Positions 34,561 to 44,415 of a stretch of DNA of 64,000 nt are shown in pieces. The notes beneath the pieces were generated by a model that saw nothing but the letters and a program-made list of their open reading frames with translations, was not told where the DNA came from and ran no database searches. The position numbers and the translations under genes are program-made. The stretch is from Chrysemys picta bellii (lineage: Eukaryota; Chordata; Testudines; Emydidae): positions 18,940,637 to 19,004,636 of the forward strand of contig NC_088809.1 in the NCBI RefSeq assembly GCF_011386835.1, written 5' to 3'. Within the stretch, counting starts at the first letter, position 1. Each line of letters starts with the position of its first letter.

Positions 34561-34709
34561 ACTCAGATCAGATTATGACATAATAGAATGGCTGAAATAG
34601 TCTATTTTATTTGTATTTTATTATGTAGCAATTGTTAAGAGCAGCAACTACTTAGCTCAGACTGAAACATCTCATCTAATTTTTGAGATCTAAGTGTCTC
34701 CTCTTTGTG

Positions 34710-35350
34710 TAGCTCAAACCTCCAAAGTGTCTGCCCTGTGGCAGGACATTAGCACTGCTGGGGAGGAGTGGGTGTGGCAGTGACATCACAAAGGCCTTTT
34801 GCAGGACGTCAGCCTATTGGTCAAAGGTGCTGGGGAGGTGGTGACCTCACAGAGAGATGCTGACATCAGCCAGGCAGGACAGGGGCGCAGGGCCAGGGAA
34901 ACCTCAGAGTCCCCTGTAGCTTTCCTTCAGCAAGTCTCCTTCTCGAGGTCTCTCTTTGAGGACTGAGAGAGGATTTAGGTTCATGTACATGAGCGCCAGG
35001 AGGAACCTCTTTTGAGTTTTCTCCTTTCTTTTTCCTGATTTTACTAGAAAACAGACATCCCTGTTTAGAAGGTAAGAGCCTCCGAGAGGTTTGGAACCTG
35101 TTCAGTCTGATGCATCTGGCGCCAGCTGAATTCTAGGCATGGAAAACACTAGCTTAAGGTGGTCGAATTTTATTCCTCACCTGGGATTTTGTCCCTTAGA
35201 ATCACTGGGGACATTAGGGTTTCTCCTTTTTGTTTTACCTTTTCCTCCATCCCTCCCTCCTTTCTCTTCATCTCTTACATCTTCTGTCCTTTCCTCTGTT
35301 CCCCTCCCACCACCAGGAGGACTCTGTGTGTGTGTCGTGGGGGGTGCTCT
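34710..35350 (+). promoter_or_regulatory. U2 unit, copy A (candidate promoter and 5' exon)
   Basis: Second copy of the unit, 2.1-2.8 kb upstream of the MROH start codon exon. TGACATCA (34781-34788), GACGTCAG (34805-34812) and an inverted CCAAT box (34816-34820) cluster within 40 bp. About 250 bp downstream lies AGAAG|GTAAGA, with the donor at 35072. This order (CRE-like sites, CCAAT, then a first exon donor) suits a promoter for the MROH gene. No TATA box or start site can be assigned. Confidence 0.45.
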
Positions 35351-35646
35351 GCAGTGGGAACAGGAACAATTCTCCAACTTTGGGCAGTCGAGAGCCTGGA
35401 TGAGATAAGGGGCGTTAAAGCCCTTTGTGAAGGAGAAAGGGGAGTTTCACGGTGTTGAGCACCAAGGAATTCTAAACTTTGCTAAAACATCTAGTCTGCA
35501 GAAACCAGAAATGGTCGGGGCCAGATTGTAACCATTGTCTTTTTTAAAGCCCATTGAGGGATGTGAGTCCCACCCTTTTAGGTATCTGGGGTGCTGGGAG
35601 AAGAGAAGAGGTGCCTGTCTCCATTTTATGGCCTCAGCAAACTAAG

Positions 35647-35950
35647 TGCTGTGCCCCAGTTCTCGTCAGAGATCCCTGAAAAAGAACGTCTTCCCATCCA
35701 TTAACATACCTGGAAAGATACTGGAACTCCTTATTAAACAATCAGTTTGTCAGCACCTACAGGACAATTTGGTTCTTAGGACTAGTGAGCATGGACTTGT
35801 CAAGAACAAATCATTCCAAACCAATCCTAGCTCCTTCATTGGCAGGGTTACGGGCCTAGTGGAGGTGGGTAAACAGTAGATGTGATCCATCTTGGTGTTA
35901 ATAAGGACATTCTCACAAACAAACTAGGGAGATGTGGTCTAGATGCAATT
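35647..35950 (+). mobile_element. CR1 LINE reverse-transcriptase fragment (copy A)
   Basis: A frame open over most of this stretch (35646-35879) reads KILELLIKQSVCQHLQDN, then SEHGLVKNKSFQTN, matching the start of the CR1 reverse transcriptase. The stop at 35877 and missing flanks mark it as a dead fragment. Copy B is at 60222-60525. Confidence 0.8.
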
Positions 35951-36149
35951 AATATAATATGTGTGCCAGACGGTTGCAAGCCCGTACTCCAACAGCCCAG
36001 AACCAAACACTCCTCCTCCTGGGCAGTGCGCTCCGACCTCTAATGGTCAGATGCTGCTTAGCACTGTCAGAGCAGCTTTTGCTGGGGGATTCTCCCAGCA
36101 CTTTCCAATAGTGGGAAAGTATGAAATCCCCATTTGACTGCTGGGGACA

Positions 36150-36440
36150 GAGCCTAGAGCGGGGAGCAACTTACCCAAAGTCCCACAGGTCAATAGGAAA
36201 CCAGCAATGGAACCCAGGAGTCCTGACTCCCAGTTCCCTGCTCCAATCACTCCAGCGGAGCACACTCCCTCTCAAAGCAGGGGGACCGGACATGAGGGCC
36301 TGGTTGTAATTGCCAGCTGTGGGAGGGAGTGTGCAGCAGTGGTTAGTGAAGGGGCCTGGAAATAAGGACTGCTGGGTCCCATCCCTGGCTCTGACACTTG
36401 GTGTGACCCTGAGCCAGTAGCTTCCCCGCCCCAGGCCTGG
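36150..36440. mobile_element. Two MIR-like fragments, head to head (mostly absent from copy B)
   Basis: 36150-36270 reads as a reverse MIR ('gtcctgactcccagttccct'); 36310-36440 reads forward ('gcagcagtggttagtgaagg', 'ggtgtgaccctgagccagta'). Positions 35961-36400 are missing from copy B. Confidence 0.55.
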
Positions 36441-37475
36441 TTCTCATCAGTGGGGTTGGGGTCGCAGCCCCTACAGACTAGGGGGGTTGGGAGGCTCCAG
36501 GAAGGTGTGAAAAGTGCCGGGATGTCAGGATCCCGGAGGCGCTGTCACCCCCGCACTAGGCCAGTGTTCTGCACCCCCGGCTGCTGGCCGAGTTTCTCTG
36601 TCCCTTGGCAATAAGACAGACTCTTGTTTTCACAGCCAGTCGATCGCCCAGTGCTATTCCCCTGCCTGCTGGCTGGGCAGGGTAACTCCTCAGGTCACCA
36701 CCACCCTCTCCAGCCTGCCTTGGCTTTGGGGAGTGAGGAGAAGGGCGAGGGATGACACTGAACATCCTCCATCCATCGCTCCGTCAGCAGAGCAAGTGAA
36801 TGGCATTAGGGTTCCCCGTTGGCGTCCCCTGTCTGTCTGGGGAGAGGCAAAAAGAGGGGGAAAGAATCTCTCCCAAAGGAGATTGGATTTGCAAACCTCC
36901 CCCAGGAGCCCCTCGCTCTCAGACCGGGGAGGGGCTTCTCCAGAGCCGTCTCCAGTGTGTTTGGAAAGGTCCCAGCAATGGGGCTCCCAACCCTTCCCTT
37001 GTGGGAGACCGTTGCCCAGGCTGAATGTCTCTGAGCTTGGCCAGACCCTGTGAGCTGCTGAGCATGGAAATCAATGTGAAAGGCGGGGGTCCTGGCCTTG
37101 CTCTGCCTCGGGACTTTGACGTGGGGAATGGTTTCCCAGGAGAAGTCTGGACTCCTGGGTTCTGTTCCTTCTCTAGCCTGGGAGGGAGTGTGGCCTGGGA
37201 CGGCAGGAGGGAGCTGCTTGTCCAAACTGACTGAGCCCAGTGATGGAAAAGGAGGAGACTCCCCGGGCATTGCAGCACCAGGGGTGATGAGGGGGAACGC
37301 TGGGAGCAGATCATGCAATGAACTCCTGCCAGTGCGTGTAGATTGCATTACATGCACCCCTGTCGGGGAGGAGGAGCTGCTCTGGCTGGGGCAGGGATGG
37401 GGAGGGACCAAACAGGCTGGTTAGTCAGAGGCTGCCTTGACCCCAGACTCACGCCCGCTCCCCGCTCGGTTCCAG

Positions 37476-37987
37476 GATGGCCAGGCTCCTGAGGAGGTTC
37501 AGGAAGAAGGCTCTGCAGGTGGCCCCAGAGCCTGAGGGAAGCAGCTGCCATCTTCCCCAGGAGCAGAGCGGCCCCTCCGTCCCTGCTGGCAGGGAAGGAG
37601 CTCCCGGCCAGGCCGGGAGGTGGAAGTGCCCAGCCTTCTGGCGGAGAAAACCCGCTCCCAGCGCAGGCGCCGAGGTGGGAGAGGCCAGGTCGAAATGGAG
37701 CTGGGCCAGGCTGCGGCTGGGCAGGCAGGACCCAGCGCAGGAGGGGAGCCGGGCAGGGTGACTCTGGGGCATGCTGTGTGGGCAGCAGCGACCCCAGGAG
37801 CCCAGCCCTGATTCCCAGCAGGAGGCATCGCCCTGCCCGGTCACTGAGGACCTTCCAGCCTCCCCAGGGCAGGGGGTGGAGGATCCCTGTCCCACCACCA
37901 GCAGCTCGGCCCGCTCCCCATGGGACAGCAGCAGTGCCTGGGACTCGGGCAGCAGCGAGGCCGATGGGCGCCGCAGCTTTGTTCCAG
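37476..37987 (+). CDS. MROH copy A exon 1 (start codon, in-frame TGA)
   Basis: Acceptor 'cggttccag' precedes ATG at 37477. The frame is basic at first (MARLLRRFRKKALQV), then meets TGA at 37759-37761. It resumes in the same frame to SPDSQQEASPCPV and a serine-rich stretch, ending FVP with donor GTGAGG. The TGA (context gggTGActc) could be a decayed CGA arginine codon. An in-frame ATG at 37771 could restart translation. Copy B carries the same TGA. Confidence 0.6.
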
Positions 37988-38382
37988 GTGAGGAGTCAGG
38001 CTGGGCTCAGGGAGAGGTGAGGGCGGGGCTGTGAACACCCTGGGCCCAGGCCCTCGATCAGTGCTATGGGGGCGGGTCCCCAGCCCAGGGGTCTGGCCTG
38101 AGCCACATGAACCCCACTGACACTAGATGCTGCCACTTTGGTCCTTGGTGCTCCAGTTGGGGGGAGGCACCTCCCAGGGAGTCCAGGACAGCGTGGGGGG
38201 GTCTCTTTGCTATGGGCTCCTGAAGGAGTTGGGGGCTGAAGGCATCACTGAGAGGGGGGAGTGTGGGGCCCGATCTGCCCTGGCTCCCAGAGGTGGGAAG
38301 GGGGCACATTGCCCCACCGTGCCTCTGTCCTTCCCCCGAGTGGCAGCTGGGGTCACCCTGTCCCCTTCTCTCCCTGGTGCAG

Positions 38383-38486
38383 GGACTGCCAGGGACTCAA
38401 AGGACGAGGAGGAGGAATGGGTGGACGTGGCCACAGAGGAGGCTGCTCTCAATAACAGCCGAGAGCAGCTCCAAGACGGAGAAAAG
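38383..38486 (+). CDS. MROH copy A exon 2
   Basis: 104 bp, phase-compatible with the previous donor (2+102). Acidic: DEEEEWVDVATEEAALNN, then REQLQDGEK. Donor GTACAA. Confidence 0.7.
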
Positions 38487-38842
38487 GTACAAACGTACCC
38501 AGCTGTGCTGGAACTGAGACTGTCCTGCCCCTTCCCAGCACCTGACCCCCTGCAGAGGGTCTTGTCCCTGATGATCCACCAGCCCTAATGGGGACCTTTG
38601 TCCTCCATGATCTGGGACCCCAGAGGTGGGGGTGTCTGTCACACACCAGCCGGGTCTCCTCCCCTCACAGGCACTGTCCCAGTTCCTGACCCTGCTTGTG
38701 GTGGAGTGGTGGGTGATTTGGACAATGGGCGGGTCCCCACTATCCCCCATTCAGGCCTGAGTCCTGCAGCTGCTGTGTGGGGGCAGGGAGGTCCCTGCCT
38801 AACTGGCTCTCTCTCCCCTAACCCCACTCCTGGTGGGTGCAG

Positions 38843-38963
38843 GAGGAGGCCCAGCAGCTCGTGTTCCTGCACGCCATCCACCCCGCGTCTCGCTGCACAG
38901 CAGAGAGGGCAGGACACACTGGAGCCGCACTGCTGCAAGGTGGCTGTGGCGGAGAGGATTGTG
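38843..38963 (+). CDS. MROH copy A exon 4, frameshifted
   Basis: 121 bp where 120 is needed. EEAQQLVFLHAIHPAS is in one frame and AAQQRGQDTLEPHCCKVAVA in the next. One extra C in 'tctcgctg' explains the shift. Acceptor 'gtgggtgcag', donor GTGAGC. Copy B (62974-63094) has the same length and lesion. Confidence 0.7.
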
Positions 38964-39379
38964 GTGAGCGAGACACGGTGCCCAGCAGCTGGAGGGAAGA
39001 CAGAGACATGGGAGGGGCAGGGGTCTCCCCAGGCCAATGGATGGGGGATGGCTGGTGCTGGAGGGGCAGCAGAGGGCAGGGATTGCTGGGGCTGAAGACT
39101 GGGGAGAAGAGACGGGAGAAATTCGGAGAGTGGTCACTATTGGGCAGGAATCGGAGGAGCGGATCAGATACAGGAGGGGCAGCAGGGTCCAGGGAACAGG
39201 GGCTATTCCTGCCCTGCCACTGTCTGTGTGAGAAACCTTGGCCTTATCATTCCCTGGCTCGGTCCCTCAGTTTCCCTTCTTGCCAGCCTGTGCCTATTTC
39301 CCTGCAGTTTCACCTGCGTGTTGGTGCCAGTCCCATCCCCGTACTGCACAGTCTAATACCGGCTCCTCTCTCTTGCCAG

Positions 39380-39485
39380 CACCATGACACCTGCCCTGGA
39401 GCCAGAGCTGGAGACCCACCTCCTTCGAGCTGCCCTGCACGCCGTCTTCACCCTGGGCATGGAGAAGGACACCACCCAAGTGCAG
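39380..39485 (+). CDS. MROH copy A exon 6
   Basis: 106 bp, 1+35 codons (TMTPALEPELETHLLRAALH, then AVFTLGMEKDTTQVQ). Intact here; copy B has a 1-bp deletion in the stretch encoding HLL. Its upstream partner exon is missing from A. Confidence 0.75.
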
Positions 39486-39694
39486 GTAGATCATGCTAAA
39501 GTCATGGATTGAAGAGCCAGCTGTCATCCTGCCATGAGTCCTTGCTAATTGCCTGCAGTGGCATGTGAAGGAGAGAGGCCAGGATATGTGTTTGGGAGTC
39601 TCACCAGTGCTTCCCAGAGACCCCACTTCCCATCCTGTGGCAGGTGTAGCCCCAGTTTCCCTAACTCTGACCCATGGCTCTCCCTTGCTTTCAG

Positions 39695-39790
39695 GATCTG
39701 CCTAGGGTCTTGCCAGACCTCCTGGATGCCATGCTGGGGAACCTGCTGGCAGAGTCCCCAGACACTGACAGGCTCCACTACATCTTGGAG
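39695..39790 (+). CDS. MROH copy A exon 7
   Basis: 96 bp, 32 codons in phase 0: DLPRVLPDLLDAMLGNLLAE, then SPDTDRLHYILE. Paralogue of the lone exon at 30914-31009. Acceptor 'ctttcag', donor GTGAGC. Confidence 0.8.
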
Positions 39791-39923
39791 GTGAGCCCGA
39801 TGAGAGGGGTGGGGGCAATTTTACCTTCACTCTTAGATCCATTTTCCAGTCTGTCCTCCTAGCCGGGCCCGCAGTGGGCATCCTTGGTCAGGGCAGTCAG
39901 TGCAATGCCTCCTTTCCCCACAG

Positions 39924-40028
39924 CACATTAACTACTGGATCGTGTCCAGGGTGCCACGAGAGAGATCCAGCGCCGTTAAGAGCAGCATGGCCCTGCTCAG
40001 ATCCACCATCACCCTCCCTGAGTTTGAC
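39924..40028 (+). CDS. MROH copy A exon 8
   Basis: 105 bp, 35 codons: HINYWIVSRVPRERSSAVKS, then LLRSTITLPEFD. Two amphipathic helices as in a HEAT repeat. Acceptor 'ccccacag', donor GTAAGT. Confidence 0.8.
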
Positions 40029-40477
40029 GTAAGTGACCTCTGACCACAGCTTCCTGACTCCAGGCGTAGGTGATCTGGCTCCGACGGGCTGTAGGATCTG
40101 CTGCTGCATGGGCTGTGGGTTAGGAGTGTTCCCCTTGGGGAGGCAGAGTCAGAGCAGAGAGTGAGCCTGGGTTGAGTCAAGTTCTTCTTGTCCTAGTTAA
40201 GTGGTGACTCTGGGCTTTTAAGGGGACTGTGCTCCAGGTTCATGCCTCCCTGTCATCCTGGAGCAGCTGGGGAAGCAAGTCCTCATGGAGGGCCCTGCCC
40301 ACAGCCCTGTGCTCCAGGCTTCCTTGGGGGCAGAGGAAATTAAGGGTCTGGCTCTAGCTCCTATCCTCTAGCATCTCCTGCAGAGGGGCTGAGGGGAAGG
40401 AGAGTCCTGGCCCGGGGGGGACTGGGAGCTGACAGGAAAATGCTGATGGAGTCCCCTCTCCCTCTCCCGTTCATTAG

Positions 40478-40613
40478 AACTCAGCGGAATTCCCCAGGAT
40501 GGGTCACCACATGGCACAGCTGGCTCTGTCCGTCAGTGACCCAGCCAAGGACATCAGCCGGCAGGCCAGGGAGGGGGTTTACCGGCTCTACCAGCTGCTG
40601 CTGCACCAGAGGG
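40478..40613 (+). CDS. MROH copy A exon 9
   Basis: 136 bp, 45 codons plus one base: FPRMGHHMAQLALSVSD, then DISRQAREGVYRLYQLLLHQ. Acceptor 'cattag', donor GTAAGG. Confidence 0.8.
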
Positions 40614-40859
40614 GTAAGGAACCCAGCTGGGAAATGGCACCCGCTAGAAGAGTGAGACTGGGACCCCAGCCAATTTCTCTCAGACTGACCCCGGCTGGAG
40701 GATGAGTCTCTCTATCTCTTTCTGTGTTCCACACCACGCCCTGCAATTCTGTTGGGCCGGGCACGCAGCGAGGACTCTGCCCACTGTGCAGCCACCAATG
40801 GGATTGGAAGGACACAAGCCCTGCAACCAGAAGGACAAATGTGTGTGTCTCTTTCCGAG

Positions 40860-40945
40860 GGCTGACCATCCATGAGGCCGAAGACCTGTGGTGCTGGGAC
40901 TGGCACCAGGACAGCAGGCTGCTGGGCTACAGGAACACAGCCAGG
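40860..40945 (+). CDS. MROH copy A exon 10
   Basis: 86 bp (2+28 codons): LTIHEAEDLWCWDWHQDSRL, then GYRNTAR. The phase joins exactly to the previous donor. Acceptor 'ctttccgag', donor GTGGGG. Confidence 0.75.
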
Positions 40946-41120
40946 GTGGGGGAGATAAGGACACTCTGCCAGGGCATGAGACAGCTCAGGGAGTGGGGGT
41001 GGCTGGGTCCCCTGCAGTGGGTACCTCCTTGGGCCACTAGACGGAGATGCCGTTCTAGCCCCAGAACGTGGAGCCTGGCTCTGGGCAATCAGCTAATGCC
41101 TCACACCCTGTTGGTTTTAG

Positions 41121-41248
41121 GTCTTTGGCAAGTTCTTCTCAGAGGGGCAGTGCTGGCCATCCACGCCCCCCTGCTGCCTGTCAGCCAGGCTGGGCTGCTC
41201 CTCACCTACTCCCTCCTGGGGGAAACCCAGCAGCTGATGGGGGACAAG
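41121..41248 (+). CDS. MROH copy A exon 11, frameshifted, donor lost
   Basis: VFGKFFSE is in the expected phase, but AVLAIHAPLLPVSQAGLLLT and YSLLGETQQLMGDK are in another frame, so bases were lost around 'agaggggcagtg'. The expected donor after GDK reads ATGAGC. Confidence 0.7.
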
Positions 41249-41781
41249 ATGAGCAGCTGCATTAGACTCAGGAGATTGGGGCGGGGCCCAGGCCTCATTC
41301 CCATCCTGTGGCCATTCGCTGGCCTGGCACAAGGAGCCTGGTGGGGAATGAGAGGGAGAGCAGGTGCTCCTGGGAAGGGAGATGAATTCACCTCCATGAG
41401 CAAGAGCGAGCCAGCTTGTCCGCGGAGCAGCTCCACCCAGCTCTTTAGCCAGGCGAATTAATGACAAGCTTTGCCTCATCCCAGACTTATGTTCTTAGGA
41501 CAGGGTGCTATCGCTCTTGGGAAGGGCAGGAGAGTCCCCCAAGTGCCCTCTGCGAGACTCTCCTGTCCCACAGGGCCGCACCCAATTCCTAGTGGTCTGG
41601 TGTCTGTGTCACCCGAGCCACCACCCAGAGTTGCTCCCATCACTGGCAGCCTGGGAGGCCAAGGACTGACGGGTGATGGCGTCTGACCAGGCAGGGCTGA
41701 GGCACATGGGCAGGGGACGCTTGTCCTGCTGCTGGCAAGGCTGGACCCGTTCTGGAGAGAACAGGAGGATTCAGTCAGCAG

Positions 41782-43056
41782 TAGGGTTACCATGTCTAAT
41801 AAATAAAAAAAGAGGACCCTCCACGGGCCCTGGCCCCGAACATTTCCCCACCCCTAGCCCCGCCCCAACTCCGCTCCTTCCCCGCCCTAACTCTGCCTCC
41901 TCCTCCCTCACACTCCCAGCCATGGGGAAAGGGCTGCCCCAGCACTACCGGCTTCACGGTTTGCCGGGCAGCCCCCACACCTGCGCCCCCGGCCGGCGCT
42001 TCCCCAGCGCAGCTGGAGCCTTAAAGTCTGAGAGGGGAGGAGCGGAGCAGCTCAGCTGGAGCCCGAGAAGGGAAGTGCCTGGCCGGCGGCTGGGGGTCCG
42101 GAGGCAGGGGGGGCTGCCCAAAGCCAGTAGCGCTGGCTCGGGCAGCTCGGCTCTTAAAGTCTGAGAGGGGAGGAGCGGAGCAGCTCAGCTGGAGCCCGAG
42201 AAGGGAAGTGCCTGGCCCGTGGCTCGGGGTCCGGAGGCAGGGGGGGCTGCCCGAAGCCAGTAGCGCTGGCTCGGGCAGCTCGGCTCTTAAAGTCTGAGAG
42301 GGGAGGAGCGGAGCAGCTCAGCTGGAGCCCGGGAAGGGAAGTGCCTGGCCGGCGACTCGGGATCCGGAGGCGGGGGGGGATGCCCGAAGCCAGTAGCGCT
42401 GGCTCGGGCAGCTCGGCTCTTAAAGTAGGGTTACCATGTCTAATAAATAAAAAAAGAGAACCCTCCAAGGGCCCTGGCCCCGCCCATTTCCCCACCCCTA
42501 GCCCCGCCCCAACTCCGCTCCTTCCCCGCCCTAACTCCGCCCCCTCCTCCCTCCCACTCCCAGCCATGGGGAAAGGGCTGCCCCAGCACTACCGGCTTCA
42601 CGGTTTGATGGGCAGCCCCCAGACCCTGCGCCCCCGGCCGGCGCTTCCCCAGAGCAGCTGGAGCCCGGGAAGGGAAGTGACTGGCCCGTGGCTCGGGGTC
42701 CGGAGGCAGGGGGGGCTGTCCGAAGCCGGTAGCGCTGGCTCGGGCAGCTCGGCTCTTAAAGTTTGGGAGGGGAGGAGCGGAGCAGCTCAGCTGGAGCCCG
42801 GGAAGGGAAGTGCCTGGCCGGCGGCTGGGGGTCTGGAGGCAGGGGGGGGGCTGCCCGAAGCCGGTAGCACTGGCTTGGGCAGCTTGGCTCTTAAAGTCTG
42901 AGAGGGGAGGAGCGGAGCAGAGCAGCCGTGGCTGGGGAAGTGCCCGGCCGGCATTTTCTCGGACATGTTTGGCTTTTCGGCAATTCCCCCCGGACAGGGG
43001 TTTGATTGCCGAAAAGCAGGACATGTTCGGGAAAAGCCGGACGTATGGTAACCGTA
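41782..43056. mobile_element. hAT-type non-autonomous element, 1275 bp, internally duplicated
   Basis: Ends TAGGGTTACCAT and ATGGTAACCGTA; 8-bp target duplication gtcagcag at 41774-41781 and 43057-43064. The inverted partner near 49500-49530 shows the target once and uninterrupted. Inside, the left end recurs at 42426 ('tagggttaccatgtctaata'), so the element holds two head-to-tail copies of its 5' part. No transposase frame. Confidence 0.95.
42021..42425 (+). repeat. 133-bp minisatellite inside the hAT element
   Basis: The phrase 'ttaaagt' followed by 'ctgagaggggaggagcggag' starts at 42021, 42154 and 42287, and the next 'ttaaag' is at 42420, exactly 133 bp apart each time. Two further units (about 135 bp) start at 42756 and 42891 in the second half. 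Confidence 0.9.
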
Positions 43057-43514
43057 GTCAGCAGGGGCTACCGATCCGTCCCATTCACCAGGGCTGCCAT
43101 CCTGCGGCTTCAGCATTAGTGGCTGGGGTGACTTGGGGAAAGGTCTCAACCTCCCCACATCCCACTTCACTGCTGCCAGAATCCCTCCTGCCCCCCCACT
43201 ACAGTCCCCTCCCTACCCAACCTGGGTGGGGCTGGAGGAGAGGGGTCTGAGAACTTGAGCTGTGGATTGGAGGTGGAACAGCTGTCAGGGGCTCTGAGGG
43301 GGAAGTGGCAGGAGCTCCCCGTACAAGGAGGGGGGTTGCCACTGGAGGTCACTAGGAAGGACAACAAGACTCCATCCTGGGGGTCAGGAGGGGGAATCCA
43401 TCCCTCAGAGGTGGGCAGGGGCTGGGTGGAAATGCTGCTGGTTCCAGGGGCCGTTAATCCCCCCTGATTCCTCGGAGGCGTCTGAGTCTCAGACAGGTTC
43501 TCGTTCCCTTGCAG

Positions 43515-44174
43515 CAGGAGGCCGTCACGGCCAATGTGATGCGCCAGCTCCGTATCATGCGGCACTTGCGCCACGTGCCGGAGGCCAGGGCCGGCTTTAG
43601 GCCGATTCAGCCGATTCGGCTGAATTGGGCCCCGCGCCAAGAGGGCCCCGCGCTGCAGCTGTCCACCCCGCCCCCAGCTCACTTCCCCCTCCTCCCCTCC
43701 CCTGAATGCTCCGCCCCCTCCCCTGCTCCCCTGCGGCGCGGCTTGGGTCCCCCCCTCGTCCCCCCCGCGGCGCGGCTCGGGTCCCCCCCCGCCGTCCCCC
43801 CCCGCGGTGTGGCGCGGCTCGGCTCGGGTCCGCCCCCATCCCCCCCCGCGGTGCGGCGCGGCTCGGCTCCCCCCCGTCCCCTCCGCGGCGCGGCGCGGCT
43901 TGGCTAGGGTACCCCCCGCGGCGAGGCTCAGCTCGGGTCCCCCCGTCCCCTCCGCGATGCGGCTCGGGTCCCCCCCGTCCCCACCGCGGCGCGGCTCGGG
44001 TCCGTTCCCCCCCCCCCCCCCCGCGGCGGGAGCGTGGCTCGATTCCTGGGGGCGGGGCTTGCTGCAAGCCCCGCCCCAGGAATCGGGCCCCGCTCTTGCT
44101 AAAGCCGGCCCTGCCCGAGGCGCTGCAGGTCCTGTGCCTCTGAGGCCACCAGCAACTCCCGCTCTCTGCTGCAG
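43515..44174 (+). pseudogene. MROH copy A exon 12, split by a hAT element
   Basis: 43515-43585 reads QEAVTANVMRQLRIM, then RHLRHVPEA. The exon resumes at 44122 ('gctgcaggtcctg') and ends at donor GTACTG after 44174. Without the insertion it is 124 bp, the same as the minus-strand copy 48944-49067. Both copies also read TGA in frame shortly after LCL. Confidence 0.7.
43586..44113. mobile_element. hAT-type non-autonomous element, 528 bp, inside an exon
   Basis: Perfect 15-bp terminal inverted repeats CAGGGCCGGCTTTAG. Target duplication ccggaggc (43578-43585) and cccgaggc (44114-44121), one mismatch; the empty partner on the inverted arm reads cccgaggc once. Interior very CpG-rich with runs of C and recurrent 'gcggcgcggctcggg'. 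Confidence 0.95.
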
Positions 44175-44415
44175 GTACTGCTCTGGCTCTCTGTAAATGG
44201 GGAGCTAGTGGAAGGGGAAATGGAGCCCCCTGGCACTCACAGAAACCCTCTCCCCTCTCTGTGGAGCAGGGTCCTTTCCTCTGCCCCCAAATTCCTTCAT
44301 CTGGGACAGGAGCTCTTTCCCTCACACCCATTCCCCTCCCCCCTTTCCTTGATCTACCCCCATCCCATTCCCCCTGCGCCCAGGCAGAGCTCTGCCTGCC
44401 CCATATGGTGCAGAA

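Larger units (their letters stand above)
29959..39467 (+). repeat. Segmental duplication, copy A
   Basis: Matches 54384-64000 in the same orientation, with only a few differences per 100 bp in the lines compared. The left edge falls at 29959/54384 (shared from 'cacaccaaacca' onward; flanks unrelated). The right edge cannot be seen because copy B leaves the window. A lacks 147 bp and 403 bp present in B; B lacks 440 bp present in A. Offset is about 24.4 kb, so the copies are near-tandem. Confidence 0.95.
37476..44174 (+). pseudogene. Maestro heat-like repeat (MROH) family pseudogene, copy A
   Basis: Exons with matching GT/AG borders and phases, in order: 37476-37987 (start codon 37477, MARLLRRFRKK), 38383-38486 (EEEEWVDVATEEAALNN), 38671-about 38700 (ALSQFLTLLV), 38843-38963 (EEAQQLVFLHAIH), 39380-39485, 39695-39790, 39924-40028 (HINYWIVSRV), 40478-40613 (RMGHHMAQLALSVSD), 40860-40945 (GLTIHEAEDLWCWDWHQD), 41121-41248 (VFGKFFSE, AVLAIHAPLL) and 43515-44174 (interrupted). 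These are HEAT-type helices typical of the large MROH proteins of reptiles and birds. Lesions: TGA at 37759-37761; +1 frameshift in 38843-38963 (121 bp, 'tctcgctg'); the exon corresponding to 63412-63491 deleted; frameshift in 41121-41248 between VFGKFFSE and AVLAIHAP; that exon's donor reads AT instead of GT at 41249; hAT insertion at 43586-44113. Member within the family not assigned. An automated gene model might bridge these lesions with false introns. Confidence 0.75.

Noticed and set aside
33308..35350. U1 and U2 as the two LTRs of a small retrotransposon
   Set aside because: No TG...CA ends, no 4-6 bp target duplication and no primer-binding site after U1; kept only as an alternative.
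36806..37411. 201-codon minus-strand frame (248 codons in copy B)
   Set aside because: Antisense to the region just upstream of the MROH start; differs in length between copies through indels; no homology recognised.
40724..41461. 245-codon plus-strand frame
   Set aside because: Reads through introns; only the splice-bounded parts at 40860-40945 and 41121-41248 resemble MROH protein.
42440..43024. 194-codon minus-strand frame
   Set aside because: Entirely inside the hAT element and its 133-bp repeats.
43597..44331. 244-codon minus-strand frame rich in Arg/Gly
   Set aside because: Translation of the CpG-rich hAT element at 43586-44113.
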